Assembly: GCF_003991875.1 (NCBI RefSeq)
Contig: NZ_CP031423.1
Coordinates: 1,798,001-1,862,000, forward strand
Source: Microbacterium lemovicicum
Lineage (GTDB): Bacteria > Actinomycetota > Actinomycetes > Actinomycetales > Microbacteriaceae
Direction: 5' to 3'
DNA length: 64,000 bases
Below, in pieces: positions 37,614-45,967 of this stretch (position 1 is the first letter of the stretch; each line of letters begins with the position of its first letter). A program made the translations under genes and the position numbers. The notes beneath the pieces were generated by a model, which did no database searches, had not been told where the DNA came from, and worked only from the letters and a program-made list of their open reading frames with translations.

Positions 37614-38394
37614 CGCGAGAACCTCCGTCCCCGGCGCGCAGGCGGTCGCCCGCGCCGCGCGTGTGCTCCGGCTGGTCACCTCCGGGGGCGCGTCCGGGGT
37701 CGCCGTCACCGACGTCGCCCGCGACGCAGGGCTGACGAGGCCGACCGCTCACCGGCTGCTGGCCGCCCTCGCCCACGAAGGGCTCGTCGACCACGACGAG
37801 CGGACGGGACGGTGGATGCCCGGGCCGGAGCTCTTCCTCATGGGCACGGTGGCGGCATCCCGCTACGACATCACCGATGTCGCGCGTGACGTCGTGCGCT
37901 CCCTCGCCGTGCGCACCGAGGAGAGCGCCTTCCTGTCCGTGCGCCGCGGTGACGAGACCGTCTGCCTCCTGCGCGAGGAGGGGAGCTTCCCGATCCGCTC
38001 CTTCGTGCTGAGCGAGGGCGTGCGCTTCCCGCTCGGGGTCGCATCGGCGGGGCTCGCCATCCTCGCGTTCCTTCCGCCCCACGATGTGGACGCGTACCTC
38101 GACCGCCACCCCGACATCGGAGAGCGGTGGGGTGCGGCGCACGACCCCCGGCGGCTGCGGCCTCGGCTCCGCGAGACGCGCGAACGCGGTTACGCCGTGA
38201 ACCCGGGACTCATCGTGGAGGGGAGCTTCGGGCTCGGAGCGGCGGTGTTCGACCGGAGCGGGCACCCGCAGTGGGCGCTGAGCCTGACGGGCGTGGAGTT
38301 CCGGTTCGGGCCCGACCGCATCGCCGAACTCGGACGCACGCTCCTCGCGCACGCCCACCAGCTCACGACCCGCGTGGCCGCCTCGCATCGCTGA
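37606..38394 (+). CDS. IclR family transcriptional regulator
   Basis: A 262-residue regulator. The N-terminal winged helix contains AVARAARVLRLVTSGG and VTDVARDAGLTRPTAHRLLAAL; the C-terminal GAF-like effector domain has the conserved GVRFPLGVASAGLAILAFLP and GYAVNPGLIVEGSFGLGAAV. IclR proteins govern catabolic operons, including PcaR for beta-ketoadipate genes. The GTG start lies seven bases after TAGTGT, so the message is probably leaderless. The divergent CoA-transferase/thiolase operon is the likely target; its own start is inside an inverted repeat. Confidence 0.9.
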   Translation: MDTARTSVPGAQAVARAARVLRLVTSGGASGVAVTDVARDAGLTRPTAHRLLAALAHEGLVDHDERTGRWMPGPELFLMGTVAASRYDITDVARDVVRSLAVRTEESAFLSVRRGDETVCLLREEGSFPIRSFVLSEGVRFPLGVASAGLAILAFLPPHDVDAYLDRHPDIGERWGAAHDPRRLRPRLRETRERGYAVNPGLIVEGSFGLGAAVFDRSGHPQWALSLTGVEFRFGPDRIAELGRTLLAHAHQLTTRVAASHR

Positions 38395-39337
38395 CATCGA
38401 CGGCTGCGCGGTGGTCCGCCGAGATCTCGGCCCGCACGGCCTCCGCGACGGCGTCGGCGCCACGGTCGGACAGGACGATCGTGTAGTGGTTGACGTCTGC
38501 CACGGGCAGGTGCCGCAGCCCGGGCACCGCCGCGACCTTGTGCGACAGCCGTTCCGCGGCGTACAGCGCCGGCACCTGGTCGAGCAGGCCGCGCTCCGCG
38601 CTGAGGAGGATCACCGGATGCTGCGGCCGCGACTGGGCGGCGGAGATGTCGTGTCCGGTGTTCTGGTCGAGCGAATCCTCTTCGAGCGTGGCGTACGACG
38701 TCGACGGCCGGAGCTCGGGCGCCTCCCCCACGAGGTCGTAGGCGAGGTAGGCCTCGAGGGCGGGCGACCAGTCCCGGGCGAAGGCGGGGTGCGCCCGCCA
38801 GAAGTCCAGGTAGTCCTGCTCTGAGGCGAATCGCCGTGACAGCCGCTCGGCGGTGGGGCCGAGCACCAGCCGGATGACCTCGTCGGTCGGCATGTCCTCC
38901 GGCAGGTCCAGCGGCAGACCGCCGTCCACGAGGACGAGCCGCGACACGCGCTCCGGGTGACGCTCCCCCAGCACCAAGGCCACGAACGCGCCCATCGAGT
39001 GACCGGCGACGACGGCGGTGTCGACGTTCAGTGCGTCGAGCACGGCGACGAGGTCGTCCGCGTGGGCCGCCATGCCCGCCGCACCGGCGAGGCCGGCGCT
39101 GCGGCCGCGACCGCGGAGGTCGGGGGCGATGACCCGCGCCCGCGGGAGCCGCTCGGCGACGAGCTGCCACGACAGATGCGAGGCGGTGACGCCGTGGACG
39201 AGCAGCACGGCGGGTGCAGCATCCGCTGACGCCCGCTCGCTCTCCTCCGAGGGGGTCGGCTCCCACACCCCCACGCGCAGGTCGCCGCCGGGGACGGCGA
39301 CGTCGAGGGTGCGATGGCGTTCGTACAGGGCGCTCAT
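38363..39337 (-). CDS. Alpha/beta-hydrolase fold protein
   Basis: A 324-residue alpha/beta hydrolase. LLVHGVTASHLSWQ forms the oxyanion region, VVAGHSMGAFVAL the nucleophile elbow with Ser, and VADVNHYTIV supplies the catalytic His. It also has a lid region rich in charged residues. Substrate class (ester, lactone, epoxide) is unknown; a 3-oxoadipate enol-lactonase role is conceivable beside the CoA-transferase genes, but the protein is longer than typical PcaD and not in their operon. Its 3' end overlaps the IclR gene by 32 bp. The ATG is used; a GTG three codons earlier is possible. Confidence 0.82.
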   Translation of the reverse strand: MSALYERHRTLDVAVPGGDLRVGVWEPTPSEESERASADAAPAVLLVHGVTASHLSWQLVAERLPRARVIAPDLRGRGRSAGLAGAAGMAAHADDLVAVLDALNVDTAVVAGHSMGAFVALVLGERHPERVSRLVLVDGGLPLDLPEDMPTDEVIRLVLGPTAERLSRRFASEQDYLDFWRAHPAFARDWSPALEAYLAYDLVGEAPELRPSTSYATLEEDSLDQNTGHDISAAQSRPQHPVILLSAERGLLDQVPALYAAERLSHKVAAVPGLRHLPVADVNHYTIVLSDRGADAVAEAVRAEISADHRAAVDVSDARRPRGS

Positions 39338-39392
39338 AGAGCCCACACGCTACCCGCGCTGTCGTCGTGGCGGCGGTAGTGACCCCGGTTAC

Positions 39393-39405
39393 ATACCTGA
39401 GGTAT
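39393..39405. promoter_or_regulatory. Probable MarR operator in the exporter promoter
   Basis: ATACCT-G-AGGTAT is a perfect 13-bp inverted repeat immediately before, and sharing a base with, the TATACT -10 box of the MarR gene. The protein bound here would sit over the promoter, a standard MarR autorepression layout that would also control the coupled MFS gene. Confidence 0.65.
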
Positions 39406-39416
39406 ATACTTTGGGT

Positions 39417-39851
39417 ATGAGTCGTTCAGAAGACATCGAGAGGATCGTCGTCGCCGCGCAGGTGCTGACCCGCATCGCCGCCGTCGAGACACGCAATGAG
39501 GCGCCCGCCGCGCAATGGCGGACGTTGAACATCCTGCGCGCGGAGGGGCCGCTCCGCCTGGGAACGCTCGCCTCCCTCAGCCGCATCACGCAGCCGGGGA
39601 TGACGCGGCTGGTGGCTCAGCTGGCCGATGCGGGGCTCGTCACCCGCGCCAGCGACCCCGACGACTCGCGCGCGACGGTCGTGGAAGTCACCACGGACGG
39701 CCTCCGGGCGCTCGACGCCTGGCTCGTGCAGCTGCGCGATGCGCTCGAGCCGATGTTCGACGACCTCGATGACGACGACTGGGCGGCGCTCTCGCGGGTC
39801 GCCACGATCCTGTCCGAGCGCACCTCCTCCCGGGTGGAGGTCGCTCGATGA
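39417..39851 (+). CDS. MarR family transcriptional regulator
   Basis: A 144-residue winged-helix regulator. Central features: QWRTLNILRAEGPLRLGTLA, SRITQPGMTRLVAQLADAGL as the recognition helix region, and the wing DPDDSRATVVEVTTDG with the conserved Asp-Arg. The ATG follows TATACT by six bases, so the mRNA is leaderless, and a perfect palindrome overlaps the box. Its stop overlaps the next start in an ATGA junction; the coupled MFS exporter is the likely target. Confidence 0.93.
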   Translation: MSRSEDIERIVVAAQVLTRIAAVETRNEAPAAQWRTLNILRAEGPLRLGTLASLSRITQPGMTRLVAQLADAGLVTRASDPDDSRATVVEVTTDGLRALDAWLVQLRDALEPMFDDLDDDDWAALSRVATILSERTSSRVEVAR

Positions 39852-41074
39852 GCGGCGGCGCATCGTCCGGCGTGTGGCGCCAGCCGGCACAGGTCTGGGC
39901 GGTCGCCTTCGCGTCTGTCGTCGCCTTCATGGGGATCGGGCTCGTCGATCCCATCCTCCCCGCGATCGCGGAGTCGCTGCAGGCCTCCGCCGTGCAGACC
40001 GAGCTTCTCTTCACGAGCTATCTGCTCGTCACGGGACTCGCGATGCTCATCACCAGCTGGGTCTCCAGCCGCATCGGCGCCAAGCGGACGCTGCTCATCG
40101 GTCTCGCCCTCATCGTCGTGTTCGCCCTCCTGTCCGCGACCGCGGGCAGCGTCGACGCGATCATCGGCTTCCGCGCGGGCTGGGGCCTGGGCAACGCGCT
40201 CTTCATCTCCACGGCGCTCGCGACGATCGTCGGCGCCGCCTCCGGCGGCAGCAGCGCGGCGATCGTGCTCTACGAGGCGGCGCTCGGGCTCGGCATCGCC
40301 ATCGGCCCTCTCCTGGGCGGTCTGCTGGGCGAGCTCAGCTGGCGCGGACCGTTCTTCGGCGTCGTCGCCCTCATGGCCATCGCCTTCGTCGCGGTGCTCG
40401 TGCTGCTGCGGGGGCCGAGTGAGCCGCGACAGCCCGTCTCGCTCGCGGCACCCTTCCGTGCCCTGCGTCAGCCGGCCCTCGCCGTGCTGGCCATCACGGC
40501 CCTGTTCTACAACATCGGCTTCTTCGTGCTGCTGGCCTTCTCGCCCTTCCCGCTCGGATTCGGTGCGATGGGCATCGGCCTGACCTTCTTCGGCTGGGGC
40601 CTGGGCCTGGCGATCACGAGCGTCTGGGTGGCGCCGTGGATGATGCGTCGGATGCGGCGCACCACCGTCATCCTCATCGTCCTCCCGCTCCTGGCGGTAG
40701 ACCTGCTGGCCGCGGCGCTGTTCTCGAGCGACCCCGCGGGTCTCGTGACGTGCATCGTCGTCGGCGGCCTGCTGCTCGGAGTGATGAACACCGTGCTCAC
40801 GGAGTCGGTCATGGAGGCCACCGACCTTCCCCGCTCCGTCGCCTCGTCGGCGTACTCCGCGGTGCGGTTCCTCGGCGGTGCGGCCGCCCCGCCGATCGCG
40901 GCCGCGCTGTGGCACGCCTTCGACGCGCGCGTGCCGTACGTCTTCGCCGCGGCATCCGTCCTCATCGCCGCCGCCACCATCCTGATCGGGCGCCGAGCCC
41001 TCGCGCGCGTCGACGAGCGCGAGGCCGATCAGGCGGACGAAGCGGTCTCGGTGCTGGTGGGCGACGCCGCCTGA
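39848..41074 (+). CDS. MFS transporter, DHA1-type exporter
   Basis: A 408-residue membrane protein with about 12 hydrophobic segments. FMGIGLVDPILPAIAESL in helix 1 and SWVSSRIGAKRTLLIGL (motif A) point to the drug:H+ antiporter-1 group; AAIVLYEAALGLGIAIGPLLGG resembles the antiporter motif C. It probably expels a toxic compound, which also acts as the ligand of the coupled MarR regulator. A hairpin terminator follows 16 bases after the stop. Confidence 0.9.
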   Translation: MSGGASSGVWRQPAQVWAVAFASVVAFMGIGLVDPILPAIAESLQASAVQTELLFTSYLLVTGLAMLITSWVSSRIGAKRTLLIGLALIVVFALLSATAGSVDAIIGFRAGWGLGNALFISTALATIVGAASGGSSAAIVLYEAALGLGIAIGPLLGGLLGELSWRGPFFGVVALMAIAFVAVLVLLRGPSEPRQPVSLAAPFRALRQPALAVLAITALFYNIGFFVLLAFSPFPLGFGAMGIGLTFFGWGLGLAITSVWVAPWMMRRMRRTTVILIVLPLLAVDLLAAALFSSDPAGLVTCIVVGGLLLGVMNTVLTESVMEATDLPRSVASSAYSAVRFLGGAAAPPIAAALWHAFDARVPYVFAAASVLIAAATILIGRRALARVDEREADQADEAVSVLVGDAA

Positions 41075-41090
41075 TCTCCCCCGTTCCGCG

Positions 41091-41116
41091 ACGCCGTCGG
41101 GCTGACCCGGCGGCGT
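41091..41116 (+). terminator. Terminator after the MarR-MFS operon
   Basis: ACGCCGTCGGG and CCCGGCGGCGT form an 11-bp stem (one G-T pair) with a four-base loop. No T run follows, so efficiency is uncertain. Confidence 0.55.
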
Positions 41117-41192
41117 TGCGGTGCGCGGACAGCCCGGTATGGCAGGATCATGCCCGTGCGAGCCGCCGGGGGGCGATTCGGGAGAGAGAGCC

Positions 41193-42224
41193 GTGCGAAG
41201 AAGTGCGAATCGCTGGCGCCCGCGAGCAGGAGCGCTGCTCGGTGTCGCCGCCCTCCTGCTGGCGACCTTCGTGGCCGTCCCCGCGGCCGCGTCGGAGCGA
41301 GGAGCGGACCGGTCTTGGGCGTCCGCGTCCACGACCTCCGGCACCCCGCAGCCCACCGCGCAGATGCGCGGAGCCGACCCGCTCGGCGGTTCGTGCTTCG
41401 GCGCGCCCACGACGCTGTCGATCTGGGCGCACTACGACGACGATCTGCTCTTCGCGGGCTCGCGCCTCGACGACGCGATCCACGCGGGGAACTGCATCCG
41501 CACGGTCTTCCTCACGGGCGGCGACGCCGGCAAGGGGCCGGGTTATGCGGCAGGTCGCGAGCAGGGCATCATGCGCGCCTACAACGTCATGCGCGGCGAG
41601 AAGTCCGAATGGACGAGCACCGATGTCACCCTGGACTCCGGTGCGAAGGTCGTGGCCTGGCGTCCGACCGACGATGATCGCGTCACCCTCGTGTTCTTCC
41701 GTCTCCCGGACGGGAATCTCCAGGGCCAGGGCTTCCCCACGACCGGCGACGTCAGCCTGCTGAAGCTCGCCAACGGCGTCATCCCGTCTCTGAGGAGCCT
41801 CTCGGGGAGCTACTCCCTCACGTGGCAGCAGATCGTCGATTCCCTCGACGCCCTCATCCACCGGTTCACACCGGCGACGATCCTCACGTCCGTGCCGGGC
41901 GATTCCCGGAAGTGGTCGGCCGGCGATCACGCCGACCACCAGATGGTCGGCAACGCGACCCGCGAGGCGTGGGAGAACGCCGGGTATCCGGTCGATCTCG
42001 TGTCGTACGCGATCGGCTACCAGAGCGAGAACTTCGCGCCGAACATCGAGGGCGACGCCCTGGTCCGCAAGATCGACGCCTTCAGCGCCTACGCTCACGG
42101 CGACACCGTCGTCGACAAGTGCGTGAACTACAAGAGCTGCCTCGCCGTGCCGCGCTTCGGCGCCTGGCTGCAGCGTCAGTATGCCCGGACGGATGCCGGA
42201 CTCTTCACCGACGACGGCCCCTGA
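41193..42224 (+). CDS. Secreted PIG-L family deacetylase
   Basis: A 343-residue exported protein. The signal peptide has a basic start (RRSANRWRPR), a hydrophobic core (GALLGVAALLLATFVAV) and a likely cleavage near AAAS. The mature part is a PIG-L/LmbE-type zinc deacetylase: IWAHYDDDLLF supplies His and Asp ligands (AHxDD, with Asp in place of the usual Glu), FLTGGDAGKG, and GDHADHQMVG the later His. Cytoplasmic relatives deacetylate GlcNAc in mycothiol or lipid precursors; a secreted form suggests a cell-surface sugar. GTG with a GGGAG-type site is used. It stands alone before tRNA-Lys. Confidence 0.87.
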   Translation: MRRSANRWRPRAGALLGVAALLLATFVAVPAAASERGADRSWASASTTSGTPQPTAQMRGADPLGGSCFGAPTTLSIWAHYDDDLLFAGSRLDDAIHAGNCIRTVFLTGGDAGKGPGYAAGREQGIMRAYNVMRGEKSEWTSTDVTLDSGAKVVAWRPTDDDRVTLVFFRLPDGNLQGQGFPTTGDVSLLKLANGVIPSLRSLSGSYSLTWQQIVDSLDALIHRFTPATILTSVPGDSRKWSAGDHADHQMVGNATREAWENAGYPVDLVSYAIGYQSENFAPNIEGDALVRKIDAFSAYAHGDTVVDKCVNYKSCLAVPRFGAWLQRQYARTDAGLFTDDGP

Positions 42225-42249
42225 TCGGCCTTTTCACCGGAGAAGAAGA

Positions 42250-42286
42250 ACCGCCTCTCGGGGACGTCGTCCCGACGAGAGGCGGT
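42250..42286. terminator. Long hairpin between the deacetylase gene and tRNA-Lys
   Basis: An outer 11-bp stem (ACCGCCTCTCG and complement) encloses an inner GGGAC/GTCCC stem. It lies three bases past the 3' end of tRNA-Lys (minus strand) and 26 bases past the deacetylase stop, so it can end both transcripts. Confidence 0.75.
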
Positions 42287-42288
42287 CG

Positions 42289-42364
42289 TGGTGCACCCCC
42301 TCGGACTTGAACCGAGAACCCACTGATTAAGAGTCAGTTGCTCTGCCGATTGAGCTAGAGGTGC
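42289..42364 (-). tRNA. tRNA-Lys (anticodon CTT)
   Basis: A 76-nt cloverleaf on the minus strand: acceptor GCACCTC/GGGGTGC, D arm AGCTCAATCGGCAGAGC, anticodon stem CTGAC/ATCAG region enclosing TCTTAAT with anticodon CTT, T arm CTCGGTTCAAGTCCGAG and an encoded CCA. Confidence 0.96.
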
Positions 42365-42457
42365 GTGATTCGCACGAGTCGAACCGAGGGTCAACGTTAG
42401 CATCACGATCGCCGGTCCCGCCAATCGAGCCCCACGGTCGCCGGTATCCTGGAGCGC

Positions 42458-43285
42458 GTGACCCCTCCTCCTTCGGCCTTCCCAGCGGCGCCCGATTCCG
42501 CGGAGCCGCACGCGGAGGATCTGGCGGTGGCCCTCCGTCTGGCGGATGCGGCCGATGCCGTCTCGATGGCGCGCTTCGACGCGGCCGACCTCGACGTGCA
42601 GATCAAGGCCGACGCGACGCACGTGACGGAGGCCGACCTCGCCACCGAGCGCGCGATCCGCGACATCCTCGCGCGGGAGCGGCCCGAGGACGGCATCTTC
42701 GGCGAGGAGTTCGGGTCGTCAGGCTCCACGATCCGACAGTGGATCATCGATCCGATCGACGGCACGGCGAACTACCTGAAGGGCATCCCGATGTGGGCGA
42801 CGCTCATCGCCCTGGCCGTGGACGGCGTGCCGCAGGTCGGCGTCGTCAGCCAGCCGGCGCTCAGCAGGCGCTGGTGGGCGGCGACCGGACAGGGAGCGTG
42901 GACGACGACCCCGTCCGGCGAACCCCGACGGCTCTCGGTCTCGACCGTCGACACCGTCGACACGGCGAGCGTCAGCTTCCAGAGCATCGGCCAGTGGCGT
43001 GACGTCGGACGACTGGATGCGCTCGAGCGGCTCACCGCGGCTGTGTGGCGCGATCGCGGCTACGGCGACGCGTGGCCGTACATGCTGCTGGCCGAGGGGC
43101 GCCTCGAGCTCGTCGCGGAGTTCGGCGTCAAGGAGTACGACATCGCCGCGCACGTGCCGATCATCACCGAGGCCGGCGGGCGCGTGACCGCCTTCGACGG
43201 CACGACGACCCTCTCCGACCGCTCGGTCGTGGCCACGAACGACCGCCTGCACGAGCCGTTCCTCACTCTCCTCCACGACGCCTGA
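42458..43285 (+). CDS. hisN: Inositol monophosphatase family protein, histidinol-phosphatase-like
   Basis: A 275-residue Mg2+-dependent phosphatase. The metal-binding signature is WIIDPIDGTANY preceded by GIFGEEFG with the third ligand; the second half has RGYGDAWPYMLLAEGRLE and EYDIAAHVPIITEAGG. The phrase GDAWPY and the length fit the HisN branch (histidinol-phosphate phosphatase, histidine synthesis) rather than inositol phosphatase, but other sugar-phosphate substrates are possible. GTG is chosen: TATCCT lies seven bases upstream, giving a leaderless start. Confidence 0.78.
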   Translation: MTPPPSAFPAAPDSAEPHAEDLAVALRLADAADAVSMARFDAADLDVQIKADATHVTEADLATERAIRDILARERPEDGIFGEEFGSSGSTIRQWIIDPIDGTANYLKGIPMWATLIALAVDGVPQVGVVSQPALSRRWWAATGQGAWTTTPSGEPRRLSVSTVDTVDTASVSFQSIGQWRDVGRLDALERLTAAVWRDRGYGDAWPYMLLAEGRLELVAEFGVKEYDIAAHVPIITEAGGRVTAFDGTTTLSDRSVVATNDRLHEPFLTLLHDA

Positions 43286-43350
43286 CGCGCCCTCCGCTCC
43301 CCGTTCCCACCCCTTCACGACCGCACACGATCGCACCCGGAGACGACCCG

Positions 43351-43929
43351 ATGACTCGTAGCCCGCACCGACTGGGCGCCATCGCGCTCATCGTCGCCGC
43401 CGCGGCACTGACCGCCGCGTGCGCGGGCGGCCCCTCGGCCGCCCCCACGGGCGAGGCCACCTCTCCCGTGCCGGTGGCGACCTCGCCGTCGCCCACGGCG
43501 GCGTCGGACGAGACCGCCGTCCCGGCCGCTCAGCCCACGTGCGACCGGATCATCCCCGAGTCCACCGTCGAGCAGTTCGAGAAGGTCGGCTGGACGGCGA
43601 AGTCGGAGCCGATGCGCATCGGCGAGCTCGTGATCGACGCCGGCGTGCAGTGCACCTGGGGCGACTTCACCACGGCGACGGACCGCGTGCAGATCTTCGG
43701 CTGGGCCCCCATCGAGACGGCGGACGCGACCGAGGCCCAGCAGACGCTCGTCGCCGAGGGGTGGAAGCGCGAGGAGGGCGCGGGCGGCGTGTACCTCACC
43801 GAGCCCGAGTCCACGACGATCGCGACCGACGCCGAGGGCTACGGCCTGACCTACCAGTTCGGCGCCGGCTGGGTGAAGTACGCCGACACGAAGCAGAGCC
43901 TGCTGCTCATCGAGTGGCCGAAGGTCTGA
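43351..43929 (+). CDS. Lipoprotein, unknown function
   Basis: A 192-residue exported lipoprotein. Lipobox region ALTAACAGG places the lipidated residue at Cys24 after a hydrophobic signal (LGAIALIVAAAALTAA). A Pro/Ser/Thr-rich linker (about 28-58) precedes a globular domain with a Cys pair (QPTCDRIIP, VQCTWGDF) likely disulfide-bonded, and several Trp/Tyr residues. No known family is recognised. A GGAG site precedes the ATG. It sits between a HisN-like phosphatase and an MFS carrier on the same strand. Confidence 0.82.
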   Translation: MTRSPHRLGAIALIVAAAALTAACAGGPSAAPTGEATSPVPVATSPSPTAASDETAVPAAQPTCDRIIPESTVEQFEKVGWTAKSEPMRIGELVIDAGVQCTWGDFTTATDRVQIFGWAPIETADATEAQQTLVAEGWKREEGAGGVYLTEPESTTIATDAEGYGLTYQFGAGWVKYADTKQSLLLIEWPKV

Positions 43930-43963
43930 CCGCGGGCCGCGGCATCCGATCGACGACGCAGAC

Positions 43964-45292
43964 GTGACCACCCCGGCTCTCCTCCGCTCACCCGGCTGGC
44001 GCACCTGGCTGGTGTGGGGGGTGGGCGTCGCGGCCTACGTCGTCGCGATCGTCAACCGCTCGTCACTGTCGTCGGTGGGCGTGGACGCCGCTGTGCGCTT
44101 CGATGCCGACGCCTCGACGCTCTCGCTGTTCGCCGTGATCCAGCTGGCCGTCTACGGCGGCATGCAGGTGCCGATCGGCCTGCTGCTGGACCGCTGGGGC
44201 GCGCGGCCGATCATCGCCATCGGCATGGTGCTGATGGCGCTCGGGCAGGCCGTCATGGCGTCGGCGGATGCCGTCGGCATCGGCATCCTGGCCCGTGTGC
44301 TCATCGGCGCGGGTGACGCCGCGGTCTTCCCCAGCGTCCTGCGCGTCGTCGCCACCTGGTTCCCGGCGCAGCGGAGCCCGGTGCTCGTGCAGCTGACGGG
44401 CATCGTCGGGCAGTTCGGCCAGATCATCGCGGTCATCCCGCTCGCGGCGCTCCTGCACGCGACGTCGTGGAGCATCACGTTCGGCAGCCTCGCGGGCCTC
44501 GGAGTGCTGTTCGCGGTGCTCACGTTCGCGATCATCCGCAACCGGCCCCCGGAACGCCGGGACGACGCCGTCGACACGACGGTGGACACGTCGACCGGCG
44601 CCATCCGTGTGGTGCGCTCCTCGGCCGACCTGCGGGAGGGGTTCCGCGCGTCGTGGCAGCATCCGGCGACGCGGCTCGCCTTCTGGTCGCACTTCACGAC
44701 GCCGTTCGCCGGGACCGCCTTCGTCCTCCTGTGGGGATTCCCGTTCCTCACCCGGGGCGAGGGGCTCACGCCCGCCGTCGCCTCCGTGATGCTCACGTCG
44801 TTCGTGGTGTTCAGCATCCTCTGCGGCCCGGTGATCGGCGCGCTCTCCAGCCGCCATCCCACGCGCCGGTCGCGGTGGCTCGTGCTGCCGATCATCGGCT
44901 TCCAGGCTCTGACGTGGCTGGTCGTGATCCTGTGGCCGGGGCCGGCGCCCATCGGCGTGCTGCTCGTGCTGATGTTCGCCCTCGGCGCCGGCGGACCCGG
45001 GTCGATGATCGCGTTCGACCACGCGCGCACCTTCAATCCCAGCCACCGGCTGAGCACCGCGACCGGCATCGTCAACGGCGGCGGCTTCTTGGCCGCGCTG
45101 ATCGCGATCCTCTTCATCGGCATCGCGATGGACGTGCAGGGCGCCGGGACGCCCGACACCTACTCGCTCGACGCCTTCCGCATCGCGTTCCTCACGCAGG
45201 TGCCGCTGTGGCTCGTCGGCGCGACGGCGATCGTCATCGAGCGGCGCCGGACCATCCGGCATATCGGCGGGACGCAGAACTACCCGCGCTGA
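43964..45292 (+). CDS. MFS transporter
   Basis: A 442-residue carrier with about 12 hydrophobic segments. It starts WLVWGVGVAAYVVAIVNRSS and has the loop motif GLLLDRWGARPIIAIG; the fold resembles the nitrate/organic-anion branch of the MFS (long central cytoplasmic loop with VDTSTGAIRVV). Substrate and direction are unknown. The GTG start lies 34 bases after the lipoprotein gene, so they may be cotranscribed. It converges with the 2H phosphoesterase gene. Confidence 0.85.
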   Translation: MTTPALLRSPGWRTWLVWGVGVAAYVVAIVNRSSLSSVGVDAAVRFDADASTLSLFAVIQLAVYGGMQVPIGLLLDRWGARPIIAIGMVLMALGQAVMASADAVGIGILARVLIGAGDAAVFPSVLRVVATWFPAQRSPVLVQLTGIVGQFGQIIAVIPLAALLHATSWSITFGSLAGLGVLFAVLTFAIIRNRPPERRDDAVDTTVDTSTGAIRVVRSSADLREGFRASWQHPATRLAFWSHFTTPFAGTAFVLLWGFPFLTRGEGLTPAVASVMLTSFVVFSILCGPVIGALSSRHPTRRSRWLVLPIIGFQALTWLVVILWPGPAPIGVLLVLMFALGAGGPGSMIAFDHARTFNPSHRLSTATGIVNGGGFLAALIAILFIGIAMDVQGAGTPDTYSLDAFRIAFLTQVPLWLVGATAIVIERRRTIRHIGGTQNYPR

Positions 45293-45309
45293 GTGGGCGG
45301 CCGGAGCCC

Positions 45310-45963
45310 TCAGCCCAGCACCGTCACCGTCGCCGTCACCGAGTCCCAGCGTCGCAGCGCGACGCCTCGGCCGCGGCCGGCGGGGCCGAGCAGCGCCAGC
45401 GCCTCGTCGAGACGGTCGAGCCGGAGACGGCGCGCCAGTGTGACGTGCGGCGTCCAGTCACCCGGAGCCGTGAACGGCGCATCCTCGCCGGGCGGCGCCG
45501 CGTCATGCACCGCCCGGTGGAGGCGGCGGAGGCTCTCATCGACCAGGAGCGGCCGCACCAGCACGCCGCGATCGCCGTGGGGGAAGACCGTCGGCTCGCC
45601 GAGCTCGACGTCGATCGGCAGCAGGTCGACGGCGGAGGCGAAGTCGACCGGCTCGAGCGTCGAGCGCACGAGCAGAGTGATGTGCGGGCTGTTCGAGGGT
45701 GACGGATGCCGCCCGAGGCTCGGCAGCCCCGCGTCGATCAGGCGGGCCCAGTCGGCTCGGACCGCGGCGTCGGTGGCGGCGTCGAGGGTCAGCTCAATGC
45801 TGACGACGGCTTTCCGCGTGGGCGTCGGGTTCCCGGGCACGGGGTTCGTGGGCGACGGGTTCCCGGGCACGGGGTTCGTGGGCGTCGCGTTCCCGGACGT
45901 CGGGTTCCCGGACGGCGGGTTCCCGGACGGCGGGCGTCCGGACGGCGGCTGGTCTACGGGCAC
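45310..45963 (-). CDS. 2H phosphoesterase (2'-5' RNA ligase-like) with Pro-rich repeat N terminus
   Basis: A 217-residue protein. The last 165 residues are a 2H phosphoesterase, marked by its paired HxT motifs SPHITLLV and TPHVTLARR; the family includes LigT-type 2'-5' RNA ligases and cyclic phosphodiesterases acting on RNA ends. The first 50 residues are a low-complexity tail of PxGN and PGNPxPTNPV repeats that matches tandem DNA repeats of 15 and 30 bp. GTG at the end of the upstream gene is used because the repeat is in frame, but the functional start could be later. It follows the metallopeptidase-like gene by four bases. Confidence 0.72.
   Translation of the reverse strand: MPVDQPPSGRPPSGNPPSGNPTSGNATPTNPVPGNPSPTNPVPGNPTPTRKAVVSIELTLDAATDAAVRADWARLIDAGLPSLGRHPSPSNSPHITLLVRSTLEPVDFASAVDLLPIDVELGEPTVFPHGDRGVLVRPLLVDESLRRLHRAVHDAAPPGEDAPFTAPGDWTPHVTLARRLRLDRLDEALALLGPAGRGRGVALRRWDSVTATVTVLG
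45817..45952 (-). repeat. Tandem 30-bp and 15-bp repeats in the phosphoesterase N terminus
   Basis: About two and a half copies of a 30-bp unit (GGGTTCCCGGGCAC recurring at 30-bp steps) are followed by four copies of a 15-bp unit (GTTCCCGGACGGCGG). All lengths are multiples of three, so copy changes keep the reading frame. Confidence 0.8.
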
Positions 45964-45967
45964 GGGA

